Shown: positions 15,661 through 35,308 of the stretch, piece after piece
Layout: each line of letters starts with the position of its first letter
Position numbering within the stretch: position 1 is the first letter of the stretch
Assembly: GCA_021613335.1 (NCBI GenBank)
Contig: JAJTWR010000416.1
Location: 124,001 to 188,000 of the forward strand
Origin: Whitmania pigra
Lineage: Eukaryota; Annelida; Clitellata; Hirudinida; Haemopidae
DNA: 64,000 bases
Direction of reading: 5' to 3'
Position numbers and translations under genes: made by a program
Notes under the pieces: generated by a model
Databases searched by the model: none
The model's input: only the letters and a program-made list of their open reading frames with translations
Told to the model about the DNA's origin: nothing

Positions 15661-16075
15661 GTGACATACTATCTCATCAGGACGGAGACATGTTTGTTAC
15701 GAAGTTTTAGTTAGAAACATGGCCTGGCACTAACCACTCCATCTGAAGATGATCACACCAAGGGTCGTCCTTGAACCCTGGGGAGTGTCCGAAAGAGTTT
15801 TTATGGAAACATATCGGTAGCGCGTTGCACCTGGATTGTCGATTGAGACAAATTTGATAATCGATGTCGTGCGCGTTAGAACAGGATCGAATTCGTCATC
15901 GTAAAATGGTAGGTGTTCGTCACCTTTCTGCGCGCCACTCTTCATTTTCTGCGACCACATCCATCATCCCAGGGTCTATTCCAGGACTCGGTCACGTGAG
16001 AAATGTCCCAGGTGTTAAGGTTACCTGGACGGAATTACATCAGGTAACTACGACGCCAGACATCAAAGGTGGTAA
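15661..16075. other. Intergenic, higher GC, unassigned
   Basis: Noticeably less AT-rich than its surroundings and open in several frames. Nothing is recognisable as a protein family. It may be an old transposon flanking the SINE-like unit that follows. Confidence 0.35.
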
Positions 16076-16198
16076 TTAAATTAACGTCCATTGCATAACT
16101 AGATGATTAGGACGGAGCAGGACTACCTGCTCAGTTTCAAAGCCTTTCCCGGTTGTACTGTAATACCGAGTCAACGCGCCGTAGTAGCCAGGACCGTC
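16076..16198 (-). mobile_element. SINE-like element with shared 3' module
   Basis: At 16081-16115 lies a 35-bp module that matches 38372-38406 with only 3 mismatches. On the minus strand it is the 3' tail, preceded by a tRNA-like head (16116-16195) with an A-box-like TGGCTACTACGG and a B-box-like GGCTTTGAAACTG. The head differs from that of the other copy. I could not find a clear target duplication here, so this copy is probably old. Confidence 0.6.
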
Positions 16199-16199
16199 C

Positions 16200-17030
16200 G
16201 AGGCAGCCCTGGTTTTCAAAAATAGCTTTACATCGACATCTTCCGCTAGAGAACCCAGAAAAACTAGAAATTGATGACACGCCTGCAAGATGGCTTGACC
16301 TAGCACAAGTAGCTTCCCGGACATCAAACGTGATTGTAGCATTTCGTTTATCTCGTGAGTTACCAAGAAAGGTGGAAAGGTCATTTAAATTCATTCCAGG
16401 TGGTAAAGAATTTCGAGTGGAATGTAAATGCTTGACAAAGTTTTGAAGATTTGTTGGTATGGTTGGTTGACAGGATTAATTTTCAATCAGAATCTTTGAT
16501 CAGCCAACAAGAGCAAAGACATAGTAATGGGAGATTATGAATATTTATGGTTCCATACATATCTTCAGACATTTTAAATATTTTGAAATTATAATCGGTT
16601 TTATAAATTATATTTCTTTTTATAATCCGAGTCTGTAAATTTAAATTTAAAAAAACGCGAAAGTTGTCTCCCAAAGTTTGTTATGTCACACGATTTCGTG
16701 TGTAACAAGTGCAACAACTCACTAGCAACAACAACAACAACAACAACATTCAACAAAAACATACAAAATTGTTTGTTTCCAACATTTGCAAGTCGTAAAT
16801 AATTGAAAATGGTGGACGACATGCTCGTCCAATCTTCGCGTCTGAGAGGATCTCTCGTCGTCATGACAACGGAGCAGGGAACTGACGGAAGTGGAAAGAT
16901 TGAAGTGAGGTCATCTAGCTTCGTGTTTATGGCCTGGATGGAGAATGCTGACGTCATATTTTTCTCTACACTCATCTGTCTCTCTGCAGTTATCTTTACC
17001 GTGTACGTGTGCGTGAGTATGTGGGTGTAT
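16200..17030. other. Intergenic, no supported gene
   Basis: A small AAC run sits at 16723-16750. A moderately GC-rich 230-bp piece (16800-17030) is open on the plus strand but runs straight into the ATC array and matches no family. Confidence 0.45.
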
Positions 17031-17033
17031 CTT

Positions 17034-17665
<632 letters not shown>

Positions 17666-17767
17666 GCCGTATGCGAACCATTATCTTTTCATCCCGACAG
17701 TCATCTCCAAAAAAATCTTGTCATAATCCCTAAGCCTTATGGAAAAGCCAGTCTTTCCACTATCACT

Positions 17768-18060
17768 AACGTCATCATCACCATCATCATCATCATCATC
17801 GTCGTCGTCATCGTCACGTCTTAATCATTGTCGTCATCGTTACCATCAACTGCATCCCCATTCCACTGCGGTCATCCATTAAGCCTGAACTTGTCATAAT
17901 TTTTTTATCACCTTCTTTATGTTTTCTTTGCGTGACCCTAACGACCTCTCATCGGAACATCATCGTCATCAACGTCGTCGTCATCATTGTCATCATCATC
18001 GTCATCAACGTCATCGTTATCAAAGTCATCGTCATCAACGTCGTCATCATTGCCGTAAAC
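17768..18060. repeat. Degenerate ATC/GTC/AAC trinucleotide tract
   Basis: Interrupted CATCATCGTCGTC and GTCATCAACGTC stretches, more decayed than the array before it. Confidence 0.8.
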
Positions 18061-18550
18061 AAGTTCATCGCTCCGGAGTTGTTTTACGATCAAACGCTTG
18101 GAAACATCCCCCAGATGAAAATGAAGTTTCCGTTTTAGCCATCCTAGGCTCCATTATCGGATGTTTTATGAACTCCTCATCCTCCCCAAAGAGCGTTTTC
18201 CGACCAGGTACATTCGAGTAACTTGACGGATTTCAGATGGACACGAGCAGCCTGGAAAGATCCACGATAGCCTTTCGTCGCTCCAGTGGATCCGCCGCAT
18301 CTCTCCGTTCCAGGTGGAGTTAACGAGACTGTTGCTGGCCTAGAAAAGCGTCATGGAATAGATGCCGTTGAAGTGAGAATATCGAGTGGAGAATAACAAT
18401 CGAATTTCACTTTTATTGACACGGATAAAGTTAGCCAAATGTCGAGGGAAGGATATTTTGACTGTCGATTTTGTAGACAGTTGGAATGTTCATGCAGGAA
18501 ATTCGCAAACATTCGAACATCTATTTTATCCACCCATCCATCCGTCCGTC
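18061..18550. other. Intergenic, nothing recognised
   Basis: Mixed-composition sequence between microsatellites. No coding family or transposon end identified. Confidence 0.45.
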
Positions 18551-18554
18551 CACA

Positions 18555-19040
18555 TTTCACTGTTCTGTGATGTTCTATAATGGCATTGATAAAGTCTACC
18601 TATGTATGGACGAAAATTTAAAATCTTTTTGAATTTCTATTCCACGGACTCACTGTAATTTGTTATGGAAATTATTTATTTATTCTTTATAAACTTAAGT
18701 TATATGTTTTGGGAAATTTAAATAATCGTAACTTATTAATTTCATTTCTATTTCTTACTTGGGTTCATCATCACCACCACCACCACCATTTTAAAAGGTT
18801 TAAATTCATTTAACAAATTTAATAATTAATGTTAACTTTTATTATTTCAAATGCCTTACCGGATTATTAAACGAAATAATATGCAAAAATTTGTTTTGAC
18901 CCAGTACTGTATTTCGGAGAATGTCTGACCAATAATAAGTGCATGCATGAATATGCAAATCTATTAAACAAATCTTGGGTGAGTAATGATAGGGTTTGAG
19001 AATGAGCCCCGCGGCCTAATGCAGACCATCAAAAACAAAT
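18555..19040 (+). repeat. Dispersed repeat, copy 1 (segments C and D)
   Basis: Segment C (18570-18770) and segment D (18830-19035) align with 19590-19812 and 20278-20450. Shared strings include GGATTATTA, CTTGGGTGAG and CCCGCGG. In this copy only a short CATCATCACCACC run separates C and D. Confidence 0.75.
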
Positions 19041-19382
19041 TACAATGTTTGTACGTTGTTATTTAAGAGTTATAGTATTATAATTACATCAATATTGACT
19101 CGTTTAAATTTCAAATGCATTCAAATACAATCTAACCAAATGACTTAGGCAGTTTTGAACTTATATTATTGTACTTATATAATTGTACTTAATGACATTT
19201 AAGTATACGGAAACAAAGCATCCCCCGGAGAGGGGGCAAATGCCTAGGGGCCCAGTGCTTTAAAATATTAAAAAGTTTACAAACATTACTTTTTTTCATT
19301 TCTCCATTACTAAGTTGACGTGTGAGCCCGTGGCTGTTGTGCCTAGAGCTTCAAAGTTTCTGTCAGCGGCTGTCTCATCTGC

Positions 19383-19478
19383 ATCACCCTCATCATCATC
19401 ATCATCCTCATCATCATCATCATCATCATCCTCATCATCATCATCATCGTCATCATCATCATCATCATCATCATCATC

Positions 19479-19511
<33 letters not shown>

Positions 19512-19512
19512 C
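19383..19512. repeat. (ATC)n microsatellite
   Basis: TCA repeats with CCTCATC interruptions, between segments A and B of the dispersed repeat. Confidence 0.95.
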
Positions 19513-19813
19513 GCTGACATCGTCATCGCCATATTCCATTTTTAATATTTCTTGAAACCAAGCCGCACTAGTCTGCCCGCCCGTCTCTCATTATAATGCC
19601 ATTGATGAAGTGTACCTGTACATGGATAAAAATTTATAAACTTTTTCAATTTCTATTCCACAGGCTCACCGAATTTTTTATATGATTTATTTATTGTTAT
19701 TATTGTATTATTGTTTTATTATTATTATTCATTACTTTATAGACTTCAGTTATATGATGTGGGAAACCTAAATAATTGTGTTTTATTACTATCGTTTTTA
19801 TTTATTATTGGGT

Positions 19814-20219
<406 letters not shown>

Positions 20220-20717
20220 AGAGTGAGATGGGGTGGGGTGGGGGGTTTATACGATTTAAATTAAATTAAGTTTAAATTTAACACTTATTGTCAATTTTTA
20301 TTATTTTAAATGCTTTATCGGATTATTAGACGAAAATACAAGCTATTGTTTTGACCAACTATTGTATTTAATAATAACGCGCGCACAAGCCAAGTCTTGG
20401 GTGAGCAATGAGAGGGTTAAAGAATTTGTCCCGCGGTCCATCACAGACCAACCAAAAAGAAATAAGCTTCAACAGGCAATAGTGTGCTGGTCTCTTTTCA
20501 CTTAAATATTTGATTCCAAATTAAAACCTTAGCAGTGGTGTTTTTTCAGTTTGCATTGCATTAAGTGTTTATCGGTTAAAATTTTACTCACTAATTAATA
20601 TTAACATTTTAAATTACAAAGTTTTTGTAATTCGTTACTTAGGCATTATAATATTAATGTTATTATTATATCAATTTTGGCTTGTTTAAATGATCGAAAT
20701 AAAACATTGCAGACTTA

Positions 20718-21164
20718 GGGGTCGTCCATAAAAGACGTCCTCAAAAAATGCCGATCTTTCACTCTCCCCTTGTCCACAAATTCCTGCTGTTGGTGTACCT
20801 CCGTATTTTCTTGACATTTGCATTTTTCCATAAAAATATTTCACATAAATTTATTTTAATAAATAAGAAGTTCTATTGATCCAATGAAAAATCAGATTGC
20901 AAATTATCTTGATTGTTCGTGACTGATTTAGTTCTATTCATCATGTGACCAAAATGTTTGCCTCGATTGTCTTTTTTTTGACTTGTTCCAAAGTTTTTGA
21001 AAATTTCTATTAAAGTAAATACAAGAATGTTGTTAAAATGGAAATAAAATTACAAAAACAAAATTTGCAAAATTAAAAATGTACATAATATTTTTAAGTG
21101 CTGATTCCACAAAAGCAATAACCTCCACTCCCCGAACTTGCGAACGTCTTTTGTGGATGACCCC
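20718..21164. mobile_element. PIF/Harbinger-like MITE, 447 bp
   Basis: Imperfect terminal inverted repeats of about 23 bp: left GGGGTCGTCCATAAAAGACG, right (complement) GGGGTCATCCACAAAAGACG. The element is flanked by TTA on both sides (20715-20717 and 21165-21167). A TTA/TWA duplication with GGG-type ends fits PIF/Harbinger, including the ISL2EU-like branch. The interior is AT-rich with no transposase, so it is non-autonomous. Confidence 0.75.
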
Positions 21165-21167
21165 TTA

Positions 21168-21672
21168 GGCCATTTCATTGGCGTACCAAGGGGGTGCGGC
21201 AGGGGCGGCGTTTTGAGAGGGTTACTTAAAATATAAAAAAAAATAGAAAAAAACGGCCACCCCATCTCTTCAGTGTTTTACTGTGTCCATTGAAGAGTCA
21301 GATTTCAGCAAGTTCATGATCTTGCAAACAAATACGCCTTTCTCACACCGAAAAATTCACTCGATGATAATTATGATTGGCATATTGATGAAGACATAGA
21401 GGAAAAAAAGAGTTCTTTGCAGAAAATAAGAGATTGAAGTATTTTGTGGAAGCTTCAGGAAACGATAAAATCGATGGCCCCTTTTAACTGTTGAGCTTCA
21501 TTCAACCGAATTAAGAAAGAGCTATCAATCTGTCAATCCTTTCGGTGTCCGGGCCGGGTGAGTCCCTGGGGATTCTGCCCCTAATTTTGTGATCTTTCGC
21601 CCTATCTTCCAAACCCGTGCTGCCAGATGGGAGCGCTCTTTCTTCAAACTTAGGTTAATAAAAAACTATCTT
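21168..21672. other. Probable degraded transposon ends
   Basis: GC-rich fragments at 21176-21215 and 21541-21640 look like eroded transposon termini, but I cannot pair them or name a family. Confidence 0.35.
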
Positions 21673-22637
21673 CAGTGGCGTAGCTAGGGTATTTTGAGCC
21701 CGGGGACGAACTATAAATAGATAGAACTTCATTCCTATTACTGATTAGAATTTTGCATTCGTCAATTTCCGTAAAAAGCTTGTGCCCATTGATGACCGTG
21801 CCTTAGTAATTTCCAAAATCTGTGCAATTTTGATAAATTGCATCTGATATTGCATATCAAATAAAAAAATTTTAAAGTCAAGCAGCTATCCAAATTTTGT
21901 GCTTGGGTCTTTTAATCGTAAAAAAATAGTGCTGACATTTCCTATTGAAGTCGATCAAATTTGCTATTCATAACCCACACAATTTCTTTTGCTGCTGAGA
22001 GTCCTGCGTCTCTTGATAGTTCTCCAGGAATCTTCCAACGTCTCCTTCTTCTATCCACCTCAATCTCCAGGCTGTATATTTTGTTTTGAGATTTTCTACA
22101 GCAACTTGGTTCAAATCATTATGAAGCTTGACGAGTTCTTGCTCAAAAGATTCAATATCAGTTGCTGCTTCCTTGAAATTTATAGTAGGATCTTGTAAGC
22201 TCATCTGTTTCCAAGAATGGCATTCCAGAAAACTATGAAGTTAAGATTTAACTGTTCTGCATCGTTTCTGGTTTAGGCGTCATAGTTGAGTCCTCCGATA
22301 ATTTGTCTGGCATCCCTACTATAATTCATCCAGTCCTTCATGTATAGCTTTAACCGCTTCTGATCGTGGGCTCCAACGTGTTTCAGACATCCGCTTTACT
22401 GTGATGGGCACAGAAGCTTTTTTAAACTCGTCCACAGTGGGTGGCCGACGTATGATATGTCTGATGTTGCTGCTGCAGTCATTTTCTGACAGATTTATTA
22501 CCTTTGTTCACTTATTATGATATAATATAATGTTGTACATAATACGAACATTAAAAGCCTCGGTTGTAAGCCTCATTTGGGTGCCCCTGCCCCATATGCC
22601 CGGGGACATACCCTCTCGCTCCCTAGATATGGCACTG
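21673..22637 (-). mobile_element. Second hAT transposon, 965 bp, decayed
   Basis: The left end is CAGTGGCGTAGCTAGGG, a widespread hAT terminus. The right end read inwards is CAGTGCCATATCTAGGG, and further similarity extends into GGGTA and CCCCGGG blocks. The 8-bp flanks do not match, so the duplication has eroded. The interior encodes a transposase remnant on the minus strand. Confidence 0.8.
21968..22489 (-). pseudogene. hAT (ZMYM/DUF4371-like) transposase fragment
   Basis: Minus-strand translation from 22489 contains RRPPTVDEFKKASVPITVKR and then SETRWSPRSEAVKAIHEGLDE before a stop. It resumes as LNLNFIVFWNAILGN, SLQDPTINFKEAATDIESFE and VAVENLKTKYTAWRLRW. The ETRWS block followed by this spacing is typical of hAT transposases of the zinc-finger MYM/Tip100 type. 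In-frame stops, missing termini and the 965-bp element size show it is dead. Confidence 0.8.
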
Positions 22638-22639
22638 CT

Positions 22640-23440
22640 TCAATCATCGATGAGCCAGTCAAGGCTATCGGACTTGGCTGCCCTTTCTATAGAGAGGGAA
22701 TTTGCCGATGGACTAAATTTTGAAACTGTAACAAAACAAAATGCAGAATAAGTGGGAAGAAGTTGTAAATTTTTAACCGACTTGATTTTAAAAATATTTG
22801 AGAGCCTTTAGAAAACTTGAAGATTAACGGATTATTAACGGCCATGAAGGGACGGCAAGAACAGTTAGTGCGACACTCATTTATTGGCGACAAACATTTT
22901 AAACAATTTCATTATTCATTCGATAATACTTAATTCTTAATTTATTCAGTTTATTACAGATAAACTGCTTATTAACAAATGATTTTACATTTTTCTGCAG
23001 TGTTTAGTTGAAATATCGCGGCCCGGGGCGGATTCTAGGAGGTCGGTTCTGGAAGTAAAAATTCTAAATTTATCGTAAATAATAAATTTATAGTAACCGC
23101 GTTGCTAAGCCGGACCCCATCTTCACCCGATATTCACTCATATTGTTTGCTGTCCGTCGACAAATATAGACCTGAAGATTCTCGAACCACGCTCAAAAAA
23201 TTTTCGTTGAAGTGCTCTGGAAGCCCTCGCATATTTTCTTCGATTCCCATCACCATTACTTCCTCTAAATCCATATCTATTTTCAAATGTATTTCATATA
23301 TTCTGACCAAGTAAAATCATCTCATGTTGCTTTTCTGAAGTGCGTCAGATTTCTTGTGTTTCGGAACTACCACCTTATTTTTGAACTTCTGGACGAATTC
23401 TTAATATTATGACTTTTCTGATACTCGGTTTACAAAAATA
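22640..23440. other. Intergenic, nothing clearly recognised
   Basis: A GC-rich scrap near 23018-23056 may be another transposon terminus. The rest is AT-rich and featureless to me. Confidence 0.4.
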
Positions 23441-23456
23441 TTGTTGTTGGAACAGG

Positions 23457-23513
23457 CAGCCCATTAGCGGGAGTATATCCCTTCGGGCTGACCTTTTTTT
23501 TTTTTTTTTTTTT
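23457..23513. repeat. Hairpin followed by a T20 run
   Basis: CAGCCC at 23457 pairs with GGGCTG ending at 23490, with an inner GGGA/TCCC pair. After GACC comes a run of 20 T (23494-23513). It resembles the poly(A) junction of a retroposon in reverse, or a fossil Pol III terminator. Confidence 0.55.
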
Positions 23514-23705
23514 ACAAAAGTATGACTATGTATGTAATTAAGCTGGTTACTTTTGTGATTGTGTGTAGAATATTTTTGTTTTAATAAATCTCTTTATAAA
23601 CAGAAAATACCTTTAACCAGAGACAAATAATCCTTTTATCTGCAAATGCAGAGCGAGAAAACAAACTTTAGTCCTGTGAGATCAATTTTTGATCTCTACG
23701 GTTCT

Positions 23706-23765
23706 ATTACTATACTTGTATTATTATTAAAATTATTATTATTATTGTTATTATTATTATTATTA

Positions 23766-23800
<35 letters not shown>

Positions 23801-23817
23801 TGTTATTATTATTATTA

Positions 23818-23854
<37 letters not shown>

Positions 23855-23910
23855 GTTATTATTATTATTGTTATTATTATTATATTATTATTTTATTATT
23901 ATTATTATTA

Positions 23911-23960
<50 letters not shown>

Positions 23961-24070
23961 TATTATTATTATTATTATATATTATTATTATATTCTTATT
24001 ATTATTATTATTATTTTATTATTATTATTATTATATTATTATTATTTTATTATTATTATTATTATTATTA

Positions 24071-24108
<38 letters not shown>

Positions 24109-24152
24109 TTATTATTATTTTATTATTATTATTATTATTATTATATTAATAA
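23706..24152. repeat. (ATT)n microsatellite, about 445 bp
   Basis: TTA/ATT array with GTTATT and ATATT slips. It yields false poly-Leu/Tyr/Ile frames. Confidence 0.97.
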
Positions 24153-24164
24153 TACCTAAATAAA

Positions 24165-24420
24165 CGCAACAAGAACCGTCGAGAGGGGAGCAAGGGGCTT
24201 AAAATATATTGTAATTTAAAATAATAAAAGTTTACAATCATGACTTCGTTTTGGCTTTTCCATTTTTAAGTTGACATAACATATGAGCCTGTATGTGGCT
24301 ATTGTGTCAAAATTTCTTTCGACTGCCCTGTCATCTCCACCACCATCATCATCGTCATCATCATCGTGTGCGGTTTTTTTTTAACATTTCTCGAAACCAA
24401 GCCTCACTCGTCTGCCTATT
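24165..24420 (+). repeat. Dispersed repeat, copy 3 (segments A and B)
   Basis: 24172-24342 and 24384-24418 align with segments A and B of copy 2, with a short CATCATCATCGTC run between them in the same place as the array in copy 2. Confidence 0.7.
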
Positions 24421-24689
24421 TTCCGCCTCCCTTTCGTCCCTCCGGTCTTGAATTTCTAAAGTCTCCTGAAACCGAGAGTCTCAGAAAACGGAATTTTTCC
24501 TTTTTGGAACTGAATACGTTGAATACGTTGTACCCTGGAAAACAATTTGACCTTGATAACGATCTCAATGGAATGTCAACACACTCGGATTTATTTGCTG
24601 GAATATTTCAGGTGGAAAGAGCACACAGGTGTTTGGAGTGGATGAATTGAATGGGTGAATAGATTTCCAGTCGACAGCCGGATGACTGG

Positions 24690-24805
24690 ATGCAATAGGG
24701 AAGGATGGATGGATGGATGGACAAAGGATAGAGGATGGATGGACAAAGGATACAGGATGGATGGAATTGGGAAATGGATAGTGGAAAGGATGGATGGGTG
24801 AATGG
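24690..24805. repeat. GGAT-rich degenerate repeat
   Basis: GGATGGATGGATGGAC and related units, about 110 bp. Confidence 0.85.
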
Positions 24806-25385
24806 TGAGTTTCAATGGAGTTGGTCTCAATACGACAATATAACGTGTTCCTCCTAATTAGGGCGCATTTAGCTGGCATTAATTATCATCCTCACCTGTG
24901 CGAGCTCGAACACGTGGGGCAGGTATTTCGTGTATCTTTTATTTGGGCGAATCTAATCCAAGCTGAATTCTACCGACTTCACGATTCCAAAAAACTATTT
25001 GACCATATCATCAAATATTATCATCACCATCATAATTGTAATCATCTTTGCTTCGTCGTCATCACCATCACCCTCTTAGAAATGTCGGAATTAAACTTAT
25101 TTAAAATATAATTTGACAAATTTTCGAAAAGAATTAAAATTGCTTCCTCATTTTCCAAAATCGACCGAAACTGTTTTCGACCGAGATTAGGACATATATT
25201 TTGCCTGCTCTTTAAATTTAATGAGGCGGGAAAAAACATTGGACGGATGCGTTTCGTGTTCGCAGCAGCATCGGGATCAATTATTGAGTTTTTTTTGTAA
25301 TTTGCTCATTAAAACGCACTGGATTAGCTTATTGGACTTTTAATTGCTTGATGGCATTTTGTATTTAATAATATTGAATGTTGTT
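24806..25385. other. Region upstream of the Patched-like gene
   Basis: No exon recognised. An upstream non-coding first exon and promoter of the Patched-like gene should lie here or further left, but I cannot place them. Confidence 0.4.
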
Positions 25386-25398
25386 CTAATTGTTTTTA

Positions 25399-25787
<389 letters not shown>

Positions 25788-25848
25788 ATTACTTCCAGAA
25801 TTGCCGAACGGAAATTGGAAAGTGCGCTAATCCTAAACACACGAAGCC

Positions 25849-25887
25849 ATGAAGATCAATGCATCTCCCGCTGGATCTAACATTTGA
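25849..25887 (+). CDS. Short upstream ORF in the Patched-like leader
   Basis: ATG at 25849 opens a 12-codon frame ending TGA at 25885-25887, 23 nt before the main ATG and in a different frame. It could dampen translation of the main protein. This is an inference from position only. Confidence 0.4.
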   Translation: MKINASPAGSNI

Positions 25888-25910
25888 CCTTTTCCTGCAA
25901 ACTGAAGGTC

Positions 25911-33272
<7,362 letters not shown>

Positions 33273-33876
33273 CTGGGAGACATTGAAATGTTTATTGTCG
33301 TAATTTCCAAGCTACTTTCAAGTCCACTCAACCTTTCATTTGTGTATCGAACGTCTGTTTTATATTAGAACTCGTAAAAAGAGAATTGAAACAAAACGTC
33401 CATTTGAAACTCACATTAAAGCATGCTTCGCGATGAACTATCAGACTACAGGTCTTTCAAAAAAGCAATATAGAAAATGCAAGGAAGTTATGCAAAACTT
33501 GAAGACTATAATCCAGTTGATGATGCTATCTAATTTCTTGAATCATAAAAAAAAAATTAAGTTATATTTTTGTGAGACTGGCAATATATATTTGATCAAC
33601 ATTGAAAGTCACTAAGGCCTCGAAGCACATATTGTTAAAGTCCAGAAAAAATAGCAACCTCACGAATGCACTCACAAATGCATTGCAAGTTAATCTCTCT
33701 CTTTCAGAACCAGAAAAATCCAAAGCTAAACGTGGCCTGTTGTTAAAAAGCAAACCGAGGGAAAATAAACCTGCTCGATCAATTTCTTGTTGAATGATCG
33801 AAAGGCATTAAAAAATAATAAAATAAACAAAACAAGATCCAAGGATTGTTTAGGCACGGAGGTGTCAATCATCGCT
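33273..33876. other. Convergent 3' ends of the Patched-like and perlecan genes
   Basis: Only 604 bp separate the two stop codons. Plus-strand AATAAA hexamers at 33764-33769, 33817-33822 and 33822-33827 could serve the Patched-like gene. A minus-strand AATAAA near 33288-33293 could serve perlecan. Use of either set would make the two 3' UTRs overlap. Confidence 0.5.
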
Positions 33877-35308
33877 TCAGATACTATCATCGACGCTGCA
33901 AACGTGTGCATTTTTCCCGTCCAGGGCCATCCTGCTGAGGGACACTTCGTCCGGGTAGCCTTCCACCCCGTTGCCGAAGTTCAGGTTCGAGATGCAGCCT
34001 TCGAATCCTGCTCTGTACAATCCTCTCGTCTCGCTGTAATCCCTCACGCCACCTGAGGAATATTTTAACATGAAGATGAACTGCGTCGATATGCATGTTG
34101 TGGTGTTGCACTCATTAAGTCGCGCCGTTGTACATTTCGCTGAGTTACATATTTAAAAAAATTAAAAAATAAAATTAAATTAAAAAAGTGAAAAACATTA
34201 GGTTCTGTTCACAAAAATTACAGCTAGGCATTATAAATTTTCTCTCTGAACAAACAAATAGTGTTCACAATCCATCCTTAATCCATGCCCTAATAAGTCA
34301 GAAATAGTAATTAATATTAAATAGTTAATATTCATAAACAAAAAACCAGTCAGAAATAGTAATTAATAATTAATAGTTAATATTCACAAACAAACAAAAA
34401 TTCATTCAACCTAAGAAGAAGTGGCCTGCGTCATGTATGTTGAAGTTTGATTCTTTCTCTACGGTGAAGTACCCGTCGACAGTCAACCTCACAAATCCGT
34501 CTCCCCTTCGATTTCAAGTCAAACGAGTTACTTTTGCAGATTTAAGGCATTTTGGAAATTCATTCATTCATTCATTCCTAGTGAATGCAAGATGCAGGTG
34601 GAATAATTAATTAATTAAACATTAATGATTTTATTACATTACCATTTATTAATGAATTTAGTATATTACCGTTTGTTAAAGAATGTACTACATTTATTAC
34701 ATTACCAGGTCACATAAACATGGTGCTTCAGACCGTCTGCCACTTCAACGTTCGACTTGATTTCAAATTGCCTTCCGAGCATCATATTCCTGCAAAGGAA
34801 TATTTAATGGTGTCGATAACAGTCTTAAATATTTATATGCATTATACCAGAAAATAACAATGATAAATAAAAATTAACAATCGTAATTAAGATGATTTTT
34901 TTTATAATTACTCTGACCAAACATGATGATGGTTTGACAGGCTGACATTAAAGAGATAATTAAAATTCATCATTCATCATTTGCATCTTCACCTGCCTCT
35001 GAAACTCTGCATGTATTTCATAGCATCAGCAAGAACATGAATAACAGGAACAACAGCAACAACAACAACAGCAATGACAACAGCAACGAGATTTATTATT
35101 TCTCACTTCATGACAAGCCTTCCTTCTTCCAGTCCCATGGAAACGTGGGTCGACAGGTCCTGAGAACTCTGCCAGAAGACGAGCCCGTACCTCTGAGTGG
35201 TGATGATGTTGAACTCGACGGATTTTGAGTGCTGATGCTGGTATTCTTCCATCGAGAACTCGAGGAATCCTTCGCCACTGAATTCCACACTTTGCCTCAA
35301 CACTATCC
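33877..35308 (-). other. HSPG2: Perlecan LamG3 (C-terminal)
   Basis: Exons 35308-35107, 34789-34706, 34505-34411 and 34052-33877. The domain opens [20 protein letters not shown], passes [18 protein letters not shown] and [13 protein letters not shown] strands, and ends [17 protein letters not shown] then VCSVDDSI. This is the domain that in vertebrates forms endorepellin LG3. The 5' border has two possible acceptors (35308 or 35302), both in frame. I prefer 35308. Confidence 0.88.

Noticed and set aside
15864..16079. Moderately GC-rich open frames at 15.7-16.1 kb as a small gene
   Set aside because: Frames are open on both strands without domain, start context or splice sites; more likely old repeat sequence.
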